Below, piece by piece: positions 16,681 to 29,281 of a stretch of 64,000 bases of DNA. Position 1 is the first letter of the stretch; every line of letters begins with the position of its first letter. The position numbers and the translations under genes were made by a program. The DNA is taken from assembly GCA_004335835.1 (NCBI GenBank), contig RWJK01001907.1, forward strand, positions 5,785 to 69,784, in the 5' to 3' direction. The notes below the pieces were generated by a model, which saw nothing but the letters and a program-made list of their open reading frames with translations, was not told where the DNA came from and did no database searches. This DNA comes from Scenedesmus sp. ARA3. Lineage: Eukaryota; Chlorophyta; Chlorophyceae; Sphaeropleales; Scenedesmaceae.

Positions 16681-19600
16681 CTGCTCAGCGCAGGGCAGAC
16701 TCATAAAGGTGCGAATGCAGGTGGAGGTCTATACCAATCGCCTGTCAATATGCAACTACATATCAAAGTGGCGCGTGTCACGCCGGCACACAATGCACTC
16801 ATACAAGCTGCGCTGGTCACAGCATCTGCAAAGCTTCTCCACAAGCCAGCCAGCCAGCTCACCGCGGTCCTGATCACGGCAAAGCCCTCCCCGCCAGCGT
16901 CGCGTATGGCACTCCAGCTGCCCACGCCGAAGCGCCCCACCAGCGTCGCTAGCAGCTGCTCCTCAGCCCTGCTCCAGCGCGTCACCTTGCGGCGCCGCAC
17001 ATGGCCCCCTGCCGGCCCTGGCGCTGGCGCTGGCCGTGCAGCTGGCGCTGCAGGAGGACGCGCAGCAGCAGCAGCAGCAGCACCAGGCCCTGCTTGCTGG
17101 CGGCCACCGCTGCCGGCAGCAGCAGCGGCAGCGGCAGCAGGCCTGCTGCTGCCTGCAGCACCGCGTGCGGGTGCTGCGCCACCTCCGCCTTCCTCATCCT
17201 CGTCACTGCTGGCTTCCCTGAAGTCAAACGCGTCGCCCTGCTGCTGCTGACCCTTGGATTTCTCGTCAAGGCGCCTGGCAGCAGCAGCAGCTGCGGCAAG
17301 GGTGCCACTGAGGCCTGCCACGCCTGCAGCCCCAGCCCTACTCTTGGGGCCCTGCGCGCCAGGAGTGTCCTGCAAGCAGAGCAGTGCAGCAGTGCAGTGC
17401 AGCAATGCAGTGACGAGGAAGCAGCAGCACCAGCAGCAGCGGCATCCCTAGACCTGGCAGGCAGATAGTGCGTATATCGCCATACTGAGGTGAAGGCAAC
17501 CCTTGACAAAATCCCAGTCACTGCGACTCGTCACGCTCTGCATGCGCAGCCCACCCCCGTCTCAGAGTTTAAGTGTTCCTTCAGCAGCAAAACACCACAC
17601 TGATCAGCAGGTGCATTGGGCAGGCCAGCAGCATATGCGCTGCACACCACGCTTAACTGTAACGGTAACTGTTCCGTAAGAAGTGCACCCCGAACCCTTT
17701 ACGGAACAGTTACAGACGTCGGCTGTAAATGCAGTGACGCTGCGCAGCGTAGCCCCATGAACACACCGATGTAGCCTCTCTATATACAAATGCGCTGCAC
17801 ACCACGCCGGCTCACCTGGGGGCTGTCGATGCTGCCGCATGAGATGCTGTCACCCCACGCGACAGTGCGCCTGCGCGGTTGGTGCTTGCCAGCACCGCCC
17901 CTGCCACACAGCTGCTGCTTGCGCTGCCTGGGCGCGCCTTCACCATCGCCTGCGTCCTCCTCGCTCTCCTCCTCTGCAGCAGCTGCCGCTGCAGCATCAG
18001 CAGCCTCCATTGCAGCATTCAAGCCTAGAGGTGCTTCTTCCTCCTCCTCCTCCTGCTGCTGCTGCTGCCGATGCTGGCGCCGCCGCGGCCGTTCCTCGTC
18101 GCTGCTGCCAGCCACTTCCTCGTCGCCATCCGCAGCTGCTGCAGCTGCTGCCAGTTGCCGTTCAGCTCTGGGCGTCTTGCCAGGCTGCTCGGGTGAGGAG
18201 TCACCGACAGCAGCTGCTGCCCTCTCCTTGCCAGACTCCCAGCCATCATCGCTGCTGGCGGCTACTGCTGCTGCTGCTGCATCAGCCTCTGCGTCACCAG
18301 CAGCACCTGCTGCTGCCTTCCTGCTGGCTGCTCTCTTCTTCTCCTTCAATTTCTTCTTCTTCTTGCCCCGCTGCTGCTGCTCCTGCTGCTCCTGGTCATC
18401 CGGCAGCTCCTGCTGTGCCTGCCTGTCACGCTTGCGCCTGCCACCAGAGCCTTCAGCGGCGTCTTCACCTGCAGCAGCAGCAGCAGCTGCAGCGCGCGGC
18501 TGCTGCTGGCGGCGTGCTGCGCCTGCTGCTGTTGGCTCCAAGTTGAGCTGCATCCTCACCACGCCTGGTCCCGCTGCTGCATCACCAGCACGCCTGCACA
18601 GCACAGGGCAGCAGCAGCATCCAGTACACAGGGGCAGCGTCAGAGCAAGCAGGCACCACTGCCAACATGCAGCTGCAACAGCGGGGGCAAAGTGCCACAG
18701 AGCGTTAGTCGGTGCACAGGGTGCCAGGGTGTGCTTGTCGCTGGGGCATGCAGCATCGCCCCAGGACACCCGGGACACCAAATGAAAAGGCGCTCAATGT
18801 ATTGATCCAGATGCTGGAGGTATGACGGAGCCATAGGTGGCAGCTATGCTGTGCTGTCGTGGTCACCTTGCATGCTTGCCGGGCTTGGTGTGTGAGCCAG
18901 GCGCCGCTTCCCCTGGCTCCTCTGAGGCTGTCCTGGGGGATGGAATGGAAGGGAGAGTGCTTGGGGAGGTCTGTGTGCCACCAGCACCACCAGCAGCAGC
19001 AGCAGCGTCTGCTGCTGCTGCACGTCCAGCACGACCATCAGCAGCAGCAGGGCGTGAAGGGGAAGGTGCTGCTGCAGCCAGCAGTGCCTGCTGCTGCTGC
19101 TGCTGCTGCTGAGCGCCTGGCGCTGCGTCTTTCGACAAATGCCCAGCTGCGGCCGCAGAGGGTGCAACAGCAGGCTGCTGCTGCTCTGGCAGCAGGTCGT
19201 TGTCCTGCAGGAAAGCCATGCAGGGGTCTGCAGGCAGCCGCCGCTTGCCCTGCAGCACAGCCTGCTGGTGCAGCTGCGACAGCAGTAGAGCAGCCACACA
19301 GCAGGACAGCATATATTGAGGTAGCAGTCTATAACCTAGCGCATCAGGGCGCCCTTGATGGCAAATCCCAAAGCTTCAAGACAAGTGCGTTTATGCTTGA
19401 CGGCGGGATACACCCAAGACAGCATTGCATGAGCGGCTGGAAGGCCTGTCCTGTGCTGCCTGGGACTGCTCTACGGCACGTGCACCATGTCCAGGTACTG
19501 CAGGAAGACGGACCACAGGCAGTTCGTTGCGCACATCACAAACACAGTTGTGCTCAATCTGTCATGCCAGGCGGCCGCCTCACCAGCAGGGTGGATGGGC

Positions 19601-20717
19601 CTAGCGCCTGCCATGCTGCGGCTGCAAACTGCTGCAGGTGCTTGAGCATCGCGCTTGCAGGAAATGCACGCGCCAGCTGCTGCTGCAAGCTGCCTCCTCC
19701 ACAAGCCGCCGCAGCAGCGCTGCTGGCAAGCACCTGCTGCAGCTGGGCCACCCTGCAGTGGGCACAGCATACACAGCGCAGCAGTAACAGTGTCAGTGGT
19801 ATATCCTTGCCCGGCTGCTGCTTAGCATCAAATGGGCGTCGGCAGCTGCAATGTATCTTGCCAGGGTATGAGTGACATGTATCCAGCAGACTGGAACTGC
19901 TGCTGCCACTGCTGCGGCGCCAGCATGCATGCAACAGGTGACGCACATCATCAGCGGCATTGCTCGAGCTTCAGCTCACTTTGCGCGCAGCGGCTGCTCC
20001 TCCTGCAGGTGGCCTAGTGATGTCTGCTGCAGCAGCTCCTCCGCCTGCTGCGCCACTGCCGCTGCATCCAGCAGCTGGCCTGCCTGCTGCAGCTGCAAGC
20101 AGCTGCTGATGACAGCTTGCAGGAACACCTGCAGCATGCGCACAGAGGAGCAGGCGCAGCGAGCATTATAAGGAGCCCTGGCACAGCAACTTACAACTGC
20201 TCTGTAAAGTGGGCTGCTCGACTCACATGCAGCAGGTAACTGCCCTGGCTTCCACATGTAGTTTGTTATGTACAGTCCCGCCAAAAGCAAAAGCACTGCA
20301 AACAGATGACAAATCTCAGCAGTGTCTCTGCACTGCATATGCTGCCAGTGCAAGCACCTGTTCACGCCTGCTGACGTCAGCTACAGCGGTTACAAACTGT
20401 TGGTGCATCCCTACCTGCACCATAAGCTCCAGGGGAGGGTCAACAGCTGTTGCGGCAGCTGCACTCCTGAACTGATTCCCCTTGGCTGCTGCCAGCAGCT
20501 GCAGGAAGCCCAAGATCTGCAGCAGCTCTGCATGGTCCTCTACTGCAGACCCATGCTTGCGGACGTAGCGCAGGAACAGGCGCGCAGAGACAAAAGCAGG
20601 CATGCTACCGCCTGGCTGCTCAGGAAACTCGCCAAAATGATTGACCACCTCATCAGGGATGTCGGGTAGGCTGAGGAGGTGCTCATACCACCAGAAATCG
20701 GCTAGCTGCGACTGCAT
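16586..20717 (-). CDS. telomere-repeat-binding-factor-like protein (TRFH-like N-terminus, telobox Myb C-terminus)
   Basis: Seven exons: 20717-20415, 20128-19980, 19752-19584, 19273-18867, 18593-17816, 17369-16863, 16639-16586; 788 residues, all phases consistent. The C-terminus (about 727-788) is a single Myb/SANT repeat of the telobox class: VTRWSRAEEQLLATLVGRFG, VGSWSAI, then VDLKDKWRNM, the signature that reads the telomeric repeat in the major groove. Residues 1 to about 225 are helical; segments such as AISSCLQLQQAG, AQQAEELLQQ, PLRAKVAQLQQVLAS and GPSTLLLHQQAVLQGKRR (joined across exons) follow the order and spacing of the last TRFH helices of vertebrate TRF1/TRF2. The middle is Ala/Gln-rich and acidic with a KKKKKLKEKK basic patch, likely a nuclear signal. 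Expected role: a double-stranded telomere DNA-binding protein acting as a dimer. The Myb call is firm; TRFH is inference by eye. Confidence 0.85.
16644..16680 (-). repeat. (CTG)n tract at acceptor of last TRF-like exon
   Basis: About eleven CTG units in sense lie immediately before the CTTGCAG acceptor of the exon coding VDLKDKWRNM. Confidence 0.85.
17635..17807. mobile_element. small hairpin element flanked by 18-bp direct repeats (in TRF-like intron)
   Basis: ATGCGCTGCACACCACGC occurs at 17635-17652 and again at 17790-17807. Between them lies a perfect 15-bp inverted repeat, GTAACTGTTCCGTAA (17665-17679) and TTACGGAACAGTTAC (17699-17713), around a 19-nt loop. The layout resembles a small non-autonomous element or an intron-internal duplication; the 18-bp repeats could be a target-site duplication, though long for most DNA transposons. 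The right-hand repeat lies next to the donor site of exon 5. Confidence 0.5.
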
Positions 20718-20804
20718 GTTTCACAGCATGCAGGGCAGCACAGTTCAGGTGGAGCTGCGGCACGTGCTGCTGGGTGATGATAGGTGTCGGCTGGAACAAG
20801 CGGA

Positions 20805-20815
20805 TTTATAAAATA
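20805..20815 (-). promoter_or_regulatory. possible TATA element of TRF-like gene
   Basis: The minus strand reads TATTTTATAAA about 90 nt upstream of the start codon at 20717. It is the only AT-rich box in the region; use is inferred. Confidence 0.35.
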
Positions 20816-21857
20816 TGCTGTCGTTACGATACAGCTGTAAACGTGTGTGTGCACACATCATATTCCTGCGTTGTTGATTTTTGAGTGTGCGCTGGCGTAG
20901 GCACTGGACTATTCCATTGAACAGCATATCATGTTGATTGTAAACCTGCCGCATGCCGCGCTTGTCATGCACAGCTCACGCCCAAAACCCATGACAGCCC
21001 TGGCTGTCCAAACAACCCTCCCTCTCGAACCGCAACGATACCGCAAACACTTTACTGTGGAGTTGCTGGAGTCCAGTAGCTGGACACATAGGTTGAGAGC
21101 ACAGAGAATGCTTCACCCGGTGGCCGCAGTTGGGCCAGCTGGTGTTGATGGGTGCACACCTGCCCAACTCTGTCACCTCTGCCAGCTTGTGTTTAAACCG
21201 ATGTGGAAACACCCTATATGTTACTGCAGATTGAGTGTACTGTTTTAAAAATTATGTAGCTGAACAAGCATTGATGTCACGGCAGTGAGCCTGCAGCTCT
21301 AAGCAACAAGGCAGGCTGCATTGCTCCTGCCAGTGTGGCAGGAATAGCAGCGCGCGCTGCTATAGCGCGCTAGCGAGCGCTCCTTCCTGGCCTGCCAGGC
21401 TGGCCATGGTGGCGGCAGTGTGGGGTGAGCCCTTTAGTGGCTGAGCCAGTAAAGGTTGTTGGCGGCAATTAACCAGGTGGGCATGATAAGCAACGTCTGC
21501 AGGCAGGTCCTGGACAGACATGCGTACAAGCATCATAGCTGCTTGTACTATGGCACAATGTGGCAGCAGCACCTCAGTCACCACGGCGCAGCCTGGCTGC
21601 AGCAGTGTCACATGCTTGCAGCGCGACAGCCGTTGCCCAGGAATAAAACTGGTTGCCTGTCACACTCATCCCACAAGTTTGCATCACGGATTATGTATTA
21701 CACGCCGGGAACACAGCCCGGTTCTTTCCTCCAGCATCATCATCATAATCAGCAGCAGCAGCAGCAGCAGCAGCAGGTTGCTGGCAATGCCCGCTGCTCT
21801 GTCAGCAGCTGCTGGCTGGGCTAGCATCTTGATGCGCAGCAGCTACCACTGCTGCCG

Positions 21858-22013
21858 TCACATTTTGGAAGTTACAAGCGTAACCTCGCCCGTTGGGGAG
21901 CCAATGACAGGCTCATTGGGCAAAGAGAAAACAAGCAACCTTGACCGGTCCTTTGAAAGGAAAGACACTACCAAATCTCATCCTGGAACTCGTCGCACAT
22001 CAGATCACATAAT
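21858..22013 (+). repeat. interspersed repeat, copy 3
   Basis: Closely matches copy 2: TCACATTTTGGAAGTTACAA, CCTCGCCCGTTGGGGAGCC, hairpin CCAATGA-CAGGC-TCATTGG, GACCGGTCCTTTGAAAGGAA, CACTACCAAATCTCATCCTG, and an AGATCACATAA end. Confidence 0.8.
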
Positions 22014-22918
22014 GGTTCCTGATGACGTTCATCAATCAAGTGCACCAGGTGTGCAACTGCAACTGCGTCAATGACATTGTCACATCGTCAGCTATCACAC
22101 AGTGAGCCCGCGCTGCAAGGTTGTGCAGCCATCTGGGCAACATTACGCTGCCCCAACTCATTTCAAAGCAACCCCCCGAAAGCGTGCTGCGCTCGCATAC
22201 GGTTGCAGCGATGCTCCAAGCAGAAGCTCTCAAGCACCTGAGGGTCTGCCGCATTGCCAAGCATGCAATGATTGCCGCAGCACACACATGCACATGTTGT
22301 TTACAGCATCACAGGCATGCAGGTGACAAGTCAAGCTTCATGCAAATGGCACCACGATGATTAGCGCATCGGCAACCAAGCCTGACTGTTGGCCGCGAGA
22401 GCAGCAGAGGCTAATCATAATATGCCACACAAGCAGCGATGACCAACATGTGCCCCCCTTCGCCCGGTAACACAGAAATTGGGTTCATCCCCGATTGGCT
22501 CCCATGTTTTTTTGTTTTTGTTTCTCAACTTGTGTATCACAAGCTCCCCTTGACGTCACCCTTCCCTTGGTGTGCATACGCACGGCCATCTAAGAAAAGG
22601 CTCCCTGCTACGCAGCAAAGGGCATACACGCCCTTTTCAACCGCATCAGCAATCACCACCATGCCCTGGTATGCTGCCGTGCACACAACAGCCATCAATC
22701 TGTGATTGCCTCATGCAGCAGATATCTTCCACCCATCAACGCCAGCAGGGTCAACAAGCACACACTGACCCACAAGTTATGTGCTGATTAATCAGCTGAG
22801 CTGGCCTGCCACCCGCATGCCCCGCATCAATCAGCGGCCAGTGCTGCCTCAGGCAAAGCAAACCGTACAGGCAGCTTATACCAATGTACACATGTGCAGC
22901 ATACACTACTGCAAGCAG

Positions 22919-23420
22919 CACTGCCAGTGCAGGGGCCCTGCAGCCAGTGTTGACTGAGGCAAGGAGAGCAAAGAGGGAAGCGTGAACAGCCATCAAGCAC
23001 ACTACGGCACACAGCACTGCCCGTGCGTCGAGTGCTATTAAAGGCACGAGGCAGAGGACAACGTGAAAAGCCATTAAGCACATTTCTGCATGCAGCACTG
23101 CCGTGCCTGTGGCCAGTATTGGCTCAGGCAAGGAAAGCAGAGGGAAGCGTGAAGCGCCAGCAAGCAGACAGCACTCCTCGTGCGTTTTAGTGCCATCAAA
23201 GGGAGGAAAGCAGAGGACACCGTGAAAGGCCATGAAACACATTACTGCATGCAGCACTGACGTGCCTGTGGCCAGTGTTGGCTCAGGTATAGAAAGCAAA
23301 GGGAAGCGCGAACAGCCGCCAGGCAGACTACAGCAAACAGCACTGCCTATGCGCCCAGCCACCGCCAGTCCCCATAGAATCAATGCAGCCCCAAGACAGC
23401 GCCAGCCGCAGCTGCTGATC
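22919..23420 (-). repeat. diverged tandem repeat, three copies of about 160-180 bp
   Basis: Copies start at about 22919, 23096 and 23254, each beginning with a CACTG(A/C)C motif and containing AAAGCAGAGGGAAGCGTGAA or close variants. Copy spacing (177 and 158 bp) is not a multiple of three, so any protein frame shifts between copies. Confidence 0.7.
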
Positions 23421-24162
23421 GCCATGTGTTTGGTGCACCAACGGGCCTAGCACCTCTGCTGTACATGCAGCCGCACATGCTGTGCTCAGTATCAGTGAGA
23501 GTAGTGACAAAAGCCGCAACTGTGCATGACTGGCACCCATCCAAGCTGAAGCACCTCAACAACAGAATCCGACAACATCTGCCGACGCGGCAGCCCACAA
23601 GGCCATTCGCATCATGCACAGAAATGAAACAGACAATTTTGATGCGTTTGTGTTGCACCACAGTACAAAAACAGCTCCTACGCTGTGGATTGTGGCTACG
23701 CCGCCACCATGCTCCTCCCAACCTTGCAAGCCTTGTTCCGGTAATTTTTCAATCTTTGAAACCCCATGCTGGTGCAACATGCCTTTGCGCTATTACATGG
23801 CGTGCTGTGCGTGTGCACATGTGGTGCTCACCAGATAATCACCATCACTAGTGCGGTACTGCTGTAGGGACACAACCCGACTTTGTGCGACTCGGTTCAA
23901 CCAAGCCCAGTACGGGGCTTCAACGCCCCAGCAGCACGCTCCCTGCATGATGCAGGTCGGTGCATTTAAGCATCAGATGATCATGAGGGTCATATGTTGT
24001 GCTCTTGCTCCACCCAGCGGTAAAAAACCAGAGTAGTAGCTCTGCGATCAGCATACATATCAGAGTCAAGATTGTGCTGGGCACGAAGTTTAATATAAAG
24101 CATGCGCCGTCGCGTGAACGGCAAACAGTTCCGCATGCGCATCCTCCCAGTTGAACACGTCA

Positions 24163-24167
24163 TTACA
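24163..24167 (-). terminator. candidate TGTAA polyadenylation signal of subtilase-like gene
   Basis: The minus strand reads TGTAA about 200 nt after the stop codon at 24366. Use inferred. Confidence 0.4.
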
Positions 24168-24365
24168 GACGAATGAAAGCTATCCGCCCGCTGCTGCAAT
24201 GCACGCGGCGCCTGCACCATGCACTGCTGTCATTTAGCCTCCCTCCTTGAGTAAACCCCAGAGCCTGAGCCGACTGCTGTGCAAGCAGCACATCAAGCAG
24301 CACAGCCGCAGCACAGCAGCACAATATCGCAGGCGCCGCAGCTGTGCTCAGCTTTACTTGGCATC

Positions 24366-27300
24366 TCAGAAAGGAGCCAGGCGCAGCAGCAGGGTTGACA
24401 CCACGCCATCAGACGTCGCCACAGTTATATTCCTGCAGTTTAAGCCCATGCGTGCGCCAGCAGGGTTACCCACATTGAAGGAGTACATCATAGATAAGTT
24501 CTTGCCTTGCGTTCCAGATATGCCGCACTGCTCCTCCTTCAGAGGCCGCTGCCCTGCCAGCTGCAAACTCTTGAAGTTCACGCCAGCCGGGCACCGCTCC
24601 ATGATGCCAAACTTGATACGTGTCATCAATTTGGCGGACTTGCCAGTGACGCTGTTGTAAGCCGTGCAGGCTCCAAAGATTTTACCGGTGGTTGGGTCAG
24701 GCCCTGCTGAGAGGAAAGCCTCCAGAGTGACGCTGCTGTTCCTCTTTGCAATCAACGTGCGGCCCTTAACCCAAGCCATATTCCAGATGCAGCTCGTCCA
24801 CTGTTGACCATTCTCTCTGCAGAGAGCAGTGCAAAGGACAAGGCTGGAATCCAATCATACATACGGTGGTCTGGTTGGATGATACAATCACGCATTTGGG
24901 GATCAGCAGCATGTGTGAATCTAAGTGTGCCACAATGATCAGGTGGCTGCATTCAACGAGCTCCAGCGTCAGAATGAATTAGCCCCAGGGCAAAGCAAGG
25001 CCTCATGTCTCCAACACATCGCTGCTGCCGCTGCTGCTGCTGTCAGCTCCTGACTCTGCAGGATGCTCCCCCATCGAGTGATCATGAAACCAACATCGCG
25101 ATGTACCCTACCACAAGCCAACTTACGTGTAAGAGTACTCTTTGAAGCCCTTTTGCGCGTCGCAGTCGCACCTCCTGCGGGGCTCCGGGCCCTGCCCTAG
25201 GCCGCAAGAGCACCACTGGCAACTTGCTGTCGCTGGCTTGCACTGATTCTTGCAAGTCACAAGTGGCTGTGCCTTGGTGCAGTTGCCGACAGGCGTGGTC
25301 CAGGTGCCGTCTGCCTGACAGGTGGCTGTGAAGCCAGGTCCGTAATAGTCGATGAGGTAGTTGCAGCTTATGCTGCAGGACTTTGACACCTGCAGGCCTA
25401 AACAAGCATCAGGCCTATCAGCAGCAGCAGCAGCGGGCGTTGAGTTTACCAGAGCAGAGATGAAGATGTTGCAGCTACCAAGCTGCAGCACAGCAGTCTA
25501 ACACCACGTGCAACTCTTGACTGATCTCTTCAAGCAGGGCTCTAACAATAGCTGTGCCTCACTGCTGCAAGCAAGATCCCGTAGGGTCGGGTGAGCCGCA
25601 GCACTGGCACCCGGGCCGCTGCAGCTGCTGAGTCAGTCTGCTTTGTATGATCTGCCCTCTGCATCAGCTAATATACAAAACGTATCGCAGCAAGGCGCGC
25701 CATCCCTACCCACCAAACATTCGTCGGGTAAAATCCAGTTGAAGGGTCTGCTCCAAGCCCGCCATGAGGAATCGGGAAGTCTGTGCACGGCTTGGGACAG
25801 TCGGAAGACGAACCGGTGCACGTGACGTTGACTGTGGCGTTATAACGTGTCGGGGCGCTTGTGACAGTTACGCTGCCACACACAGCGCCAGCCGGCCTGA
25901 GTGGGTATGCGCAGGCGCTGTTGATCACTGGGCCGCTGACAGGCAGGCAGAACACTGAGGAGGAGGCCTTGCAGCTCTTGTCATCCTTGCCTGCAGCATG
26001 GCACAGAAACACAGCAGTGTAAGACAGAAATGTAGTAGCAGCTCCTGTGGTTTACATATGTTGCAGCACAGCAGCGTGTACAGTACACGCTGCTGTACAT
26101 GCACTGCCATACGCTGCCACGTATGGCTGCTGCGAATTGAGTTGAAGTGCTGCTGCTGTTGGTGGTGGTCAGCACCCAGGCTGCTGCTGCTGTGGTTGCT
26201 GCTGCGGCGGCTTTGCATCACACGAGAAACTGAAACTGTGTATGTCAGCCTTCATGTTATGGATGCAGCTGCAAGTGGTGAGCAGCAGCATCGGCCAGCA
26301 TAATGGTTGACTGTGCACAATGGGGCATGTGAACTGCATGTGCAGCTGCCAGACTCGCTGTTGCAGCACTCGAATCATTGCTGCCGTCACCTTATAAATT
26401 GCTGCGCAGCTTGCCCCAAAGGGACTCTAGCCCCAACGCTGAAAAGCTGCCATGCAACAGGACCGATCAAGAACCCCGCTATTTGGGCCGCTGATAATAG
26501 ATAAACATACAACAAATTATATACGAGATTAAGCTATAAATTGAAAGTACTAGCCAAAAACAAAGTAAGGCTACTAGCCACCCACCTGCTGTCTTGTCCA
26601 CACATGCAGGCACCTGCAGCTGCTGAGCTGAGCAGTCCAAGCCAGCAGCAGCCAGGCAGTTGTATGCGGCAAGGGCATTCAGCATTCCCCCGTTGATGTT
26701 CCCGCCAGGCTGAGCAGGTGTGACCGTTTTGTCGGCGGATGTAACAAGGCATGTAACGACTTGCTTGTTGGTGGCGGCTGGGAAGAGGTTGCGCAGCAGC
26801 AGCGCAACGCCAGTCACGAATGGTGCAGCCTGTAGGCAGAAGAGCGCAGTTAGTGAACCTTTTAGTTTGCAGATGGCTGAGAACCACATGCTCGGGAATT
26901 GTGGTTTGCGAATGAGCAAAAAGGCCACACTGCCGTACTGCAGCTTGGCTTGCAATGCTGTTGCAATATACATCACGTGCGAGCTGCCTGACAATTGCTG
27001 GTACGCAGCGTTGCGATTCTGAAACCAGGGTTCCCCCAAAACAAACTCGCGGAACAGAGATAGCATGCTACACAGGTTGAAGCTCACGGCGTGCATGCAT
27101 GCTGCAGCTGCGCAGCAGCCAAGCTGCTTTTAGTACCAAAAGCACTCACAATATGAGTTCCTGCGCCACTTGCAACTGCAGCACAAAAGCAGCAGTAATG
27201 AACCGTGTGAGCTGAGGCAATAAGCAGCATAGTTGCAGATTGTCGATGGGCTACAGCTACAGTGCTGCGAGTCCTGCTAATTCATACATAACAACATAAC

Positions 27301-28163
27301 ATATCTGACACGCCAGCTGCATGGATTTGAACACAATAGCCTGCTCTGCATGGCTTGCATGCGGTGTGGCATGATACTTATGCGGTGTGCCGCTGCTTGC
27401 TGGCTGCGCTGTGCTTGCCCCAGGACTCACGTGTTGTCATATCATTCTGCCAGCGATTCTCAGCTTCGCTGAGTCCAATAGTCAAGATGTTAGTGCCCTG
27501 CACCAGCAGCAGCAGCAGCAGCAGCAGCGTTGGGCCAGGGCAGCGTACATGTAGAGGCGTCGGCAGATTCAAACGTTGCACGACTAGTATGTGCGCGATG
27601 TGGACAGTTGTTGCAACAAAGGCATACGCGCTGCAGCCACTTCAAAACTGTTATGTAGCGGCACTTTTCTTAGCAGTGCAGCAGCTGGAGCCGCGGCCGT
27701 AACATGTCATTTGCAACTGCAGGTTGTATGTTGAGCGACACCACAGCAGCAGTTGCAGCGGCATGTGCATGCACAGCTGCGTCTCTGCATGGCAACAAAA
27801 AACAGCCCATGCATGCCATGCTCGAACTTGGCTGACGAGCTGCATACGGCTCGCCATGTACTGACCAAAACATATGCGATCGGAAGCAGTCAAGCAGGGT
27901 GGCTACACGCCCTCAGCTGCTCCTAGTATCCTATTGAAAAGCTGTGTGCTACGGGTGTGCCGCGCACCGGCGCTGCAATCCTGACGCCCTGGCCGTAACA
28001 AGATTGGATCATGAGTGGGTCTCCAACTTGGCCTGTGGGGCTTGCGGTGTCCGGCCGGCTGGTGGCAGCGACTGCCAGCATGCAGTTTGGCAGCAGCGAC
28101 GCCATGGCAGCTGGGTACACCGCTGACAAGCCATCACCTGCAGCGTGAGGTGCGGCAGGCATG

Positions 28164-28201
<38 letters not shown>

Positions 28202-29248
28202 GCATGAGCTGTGGCAGGCCTGCAGGTGGTGAGTGGCGTAAGTAACGTCCTTGTAGGGGCTACTCGGCCACCCTACTGCCGCCCAAGTGCTCAGCTGTCG
28301 TACAACAGAACTGTCCGTTACTCAGATTTGTTCAATGTCAAAATATTCAGTTCCGCTGCAGGTGTTGCATACCACACTACGGCAGTCACGGTGGTGGCTT
28401 GCAGGAGACAGTCGTTGCCTGCCATGGCTGTGCTGGCGGCATTGTATTGGGCAATGCTAGAATTCTGGCATGTGTTGAAAAATATGTAATTTACGTACAT
28501 GTAAGTCAAAGAATGAAAAATCAAAAAATATTAAAAAAAACAAGCAAAAAAAAACAGCATGCACTGCTCATGTCATGCACTGCACAGTAGAGCCTGGTAG
28601 GCCGCAGCATCATCAAGCTAGCAAGGCCATTGAGCCTCACATGCGGCTGCAAACAAACGCAGCACATACCGTAGGGATCAGCAATGTCGCGCCCCCTGGT
28701 CTCGTTGTTGTATTCGATGTCTTGGCCAGCAGGCACGATGATAATGCCGCCCGCCGCGCAAACTGGCTCAAACATATCCATCCACTGCGCGTCCCACTCT
28801 GCTGATTTTGGATGTGCATACTGAACCCTGCAATCATTGTAAACATAACATGCTTCGAGGTTTAGACCTGTTCCAGCAAGTCAGCAAGCATTGCATGCAC
28901 ATCAGGCTCAACCCCACGCCAGCCAGTCAATCACCATGGCAAGCATATCATGTGTTCATTGCAGAGCACACAGAGCCATGCCTGGCATATGTTTTTAGGT
29001 ACTTTGAGCTTGCAGCTGCCACAGCCGTGCCAGAGCCCCCAACGTTGTAGCATGCAAACATGTTACTTTCTGTCATGACAGTGTTATAACAACACCGTAC
29101 AGTGCGTGCTTCACTCACTCAGCGGTTATGACATGGTGGGCGTTGACCTTCAAAGCATGTGCAAAACCATTGGCCCAGTCACCCATGTCTCCTCCGGTAA
29201 TTCCATACACGTTGATGCTGTGCCCAGAACCGCCAGGTTGCGAAGGAG

Positions 29249-29281
<33 letters not shown>

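Larger units (their letters stand above)
20718..24365. other. 3.6-kb intergenic region
   Basis: No gene with recognisable conservation. It holds interspersed repeat copy 3 (21858-22013), a diverged tandem repeat (22919-23420), and short CAG runs (21750-21778). A 225-codon minus-strand frame (23425-22751) spans the tandem repeat and codes a hydrophobic Cys/Leu-rich peptide. The repeat copies fall in different frames, so I do not call it as a gene. Confidence 0.45.

Noticed and set aside
17790..18785. Plus-strand 331-codon Ser/Ala-rich frame
   Set aside because: Antisense of the acidic/Lys-rich exon 5 of the TRF-like gene, whose splice phases are consistent.
19486..19497. 12-nt microexon (YLDM) in the TRF-like gene
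   Set aside because: Possible acceptor and donor exist, but joining 19584 directly to 19273 keeps the frame and aligns better with the end of the TRFH pattern; such a tiny exon with a weak donor is unnecessary.
23860..23940. tRNA-like hairpin GGGGC-TTCAAC-GCCCC
   Set aside because: The loop is one base short for a T-arm and I cannot build D-arm, anticodon arm and acceptor stem around it.
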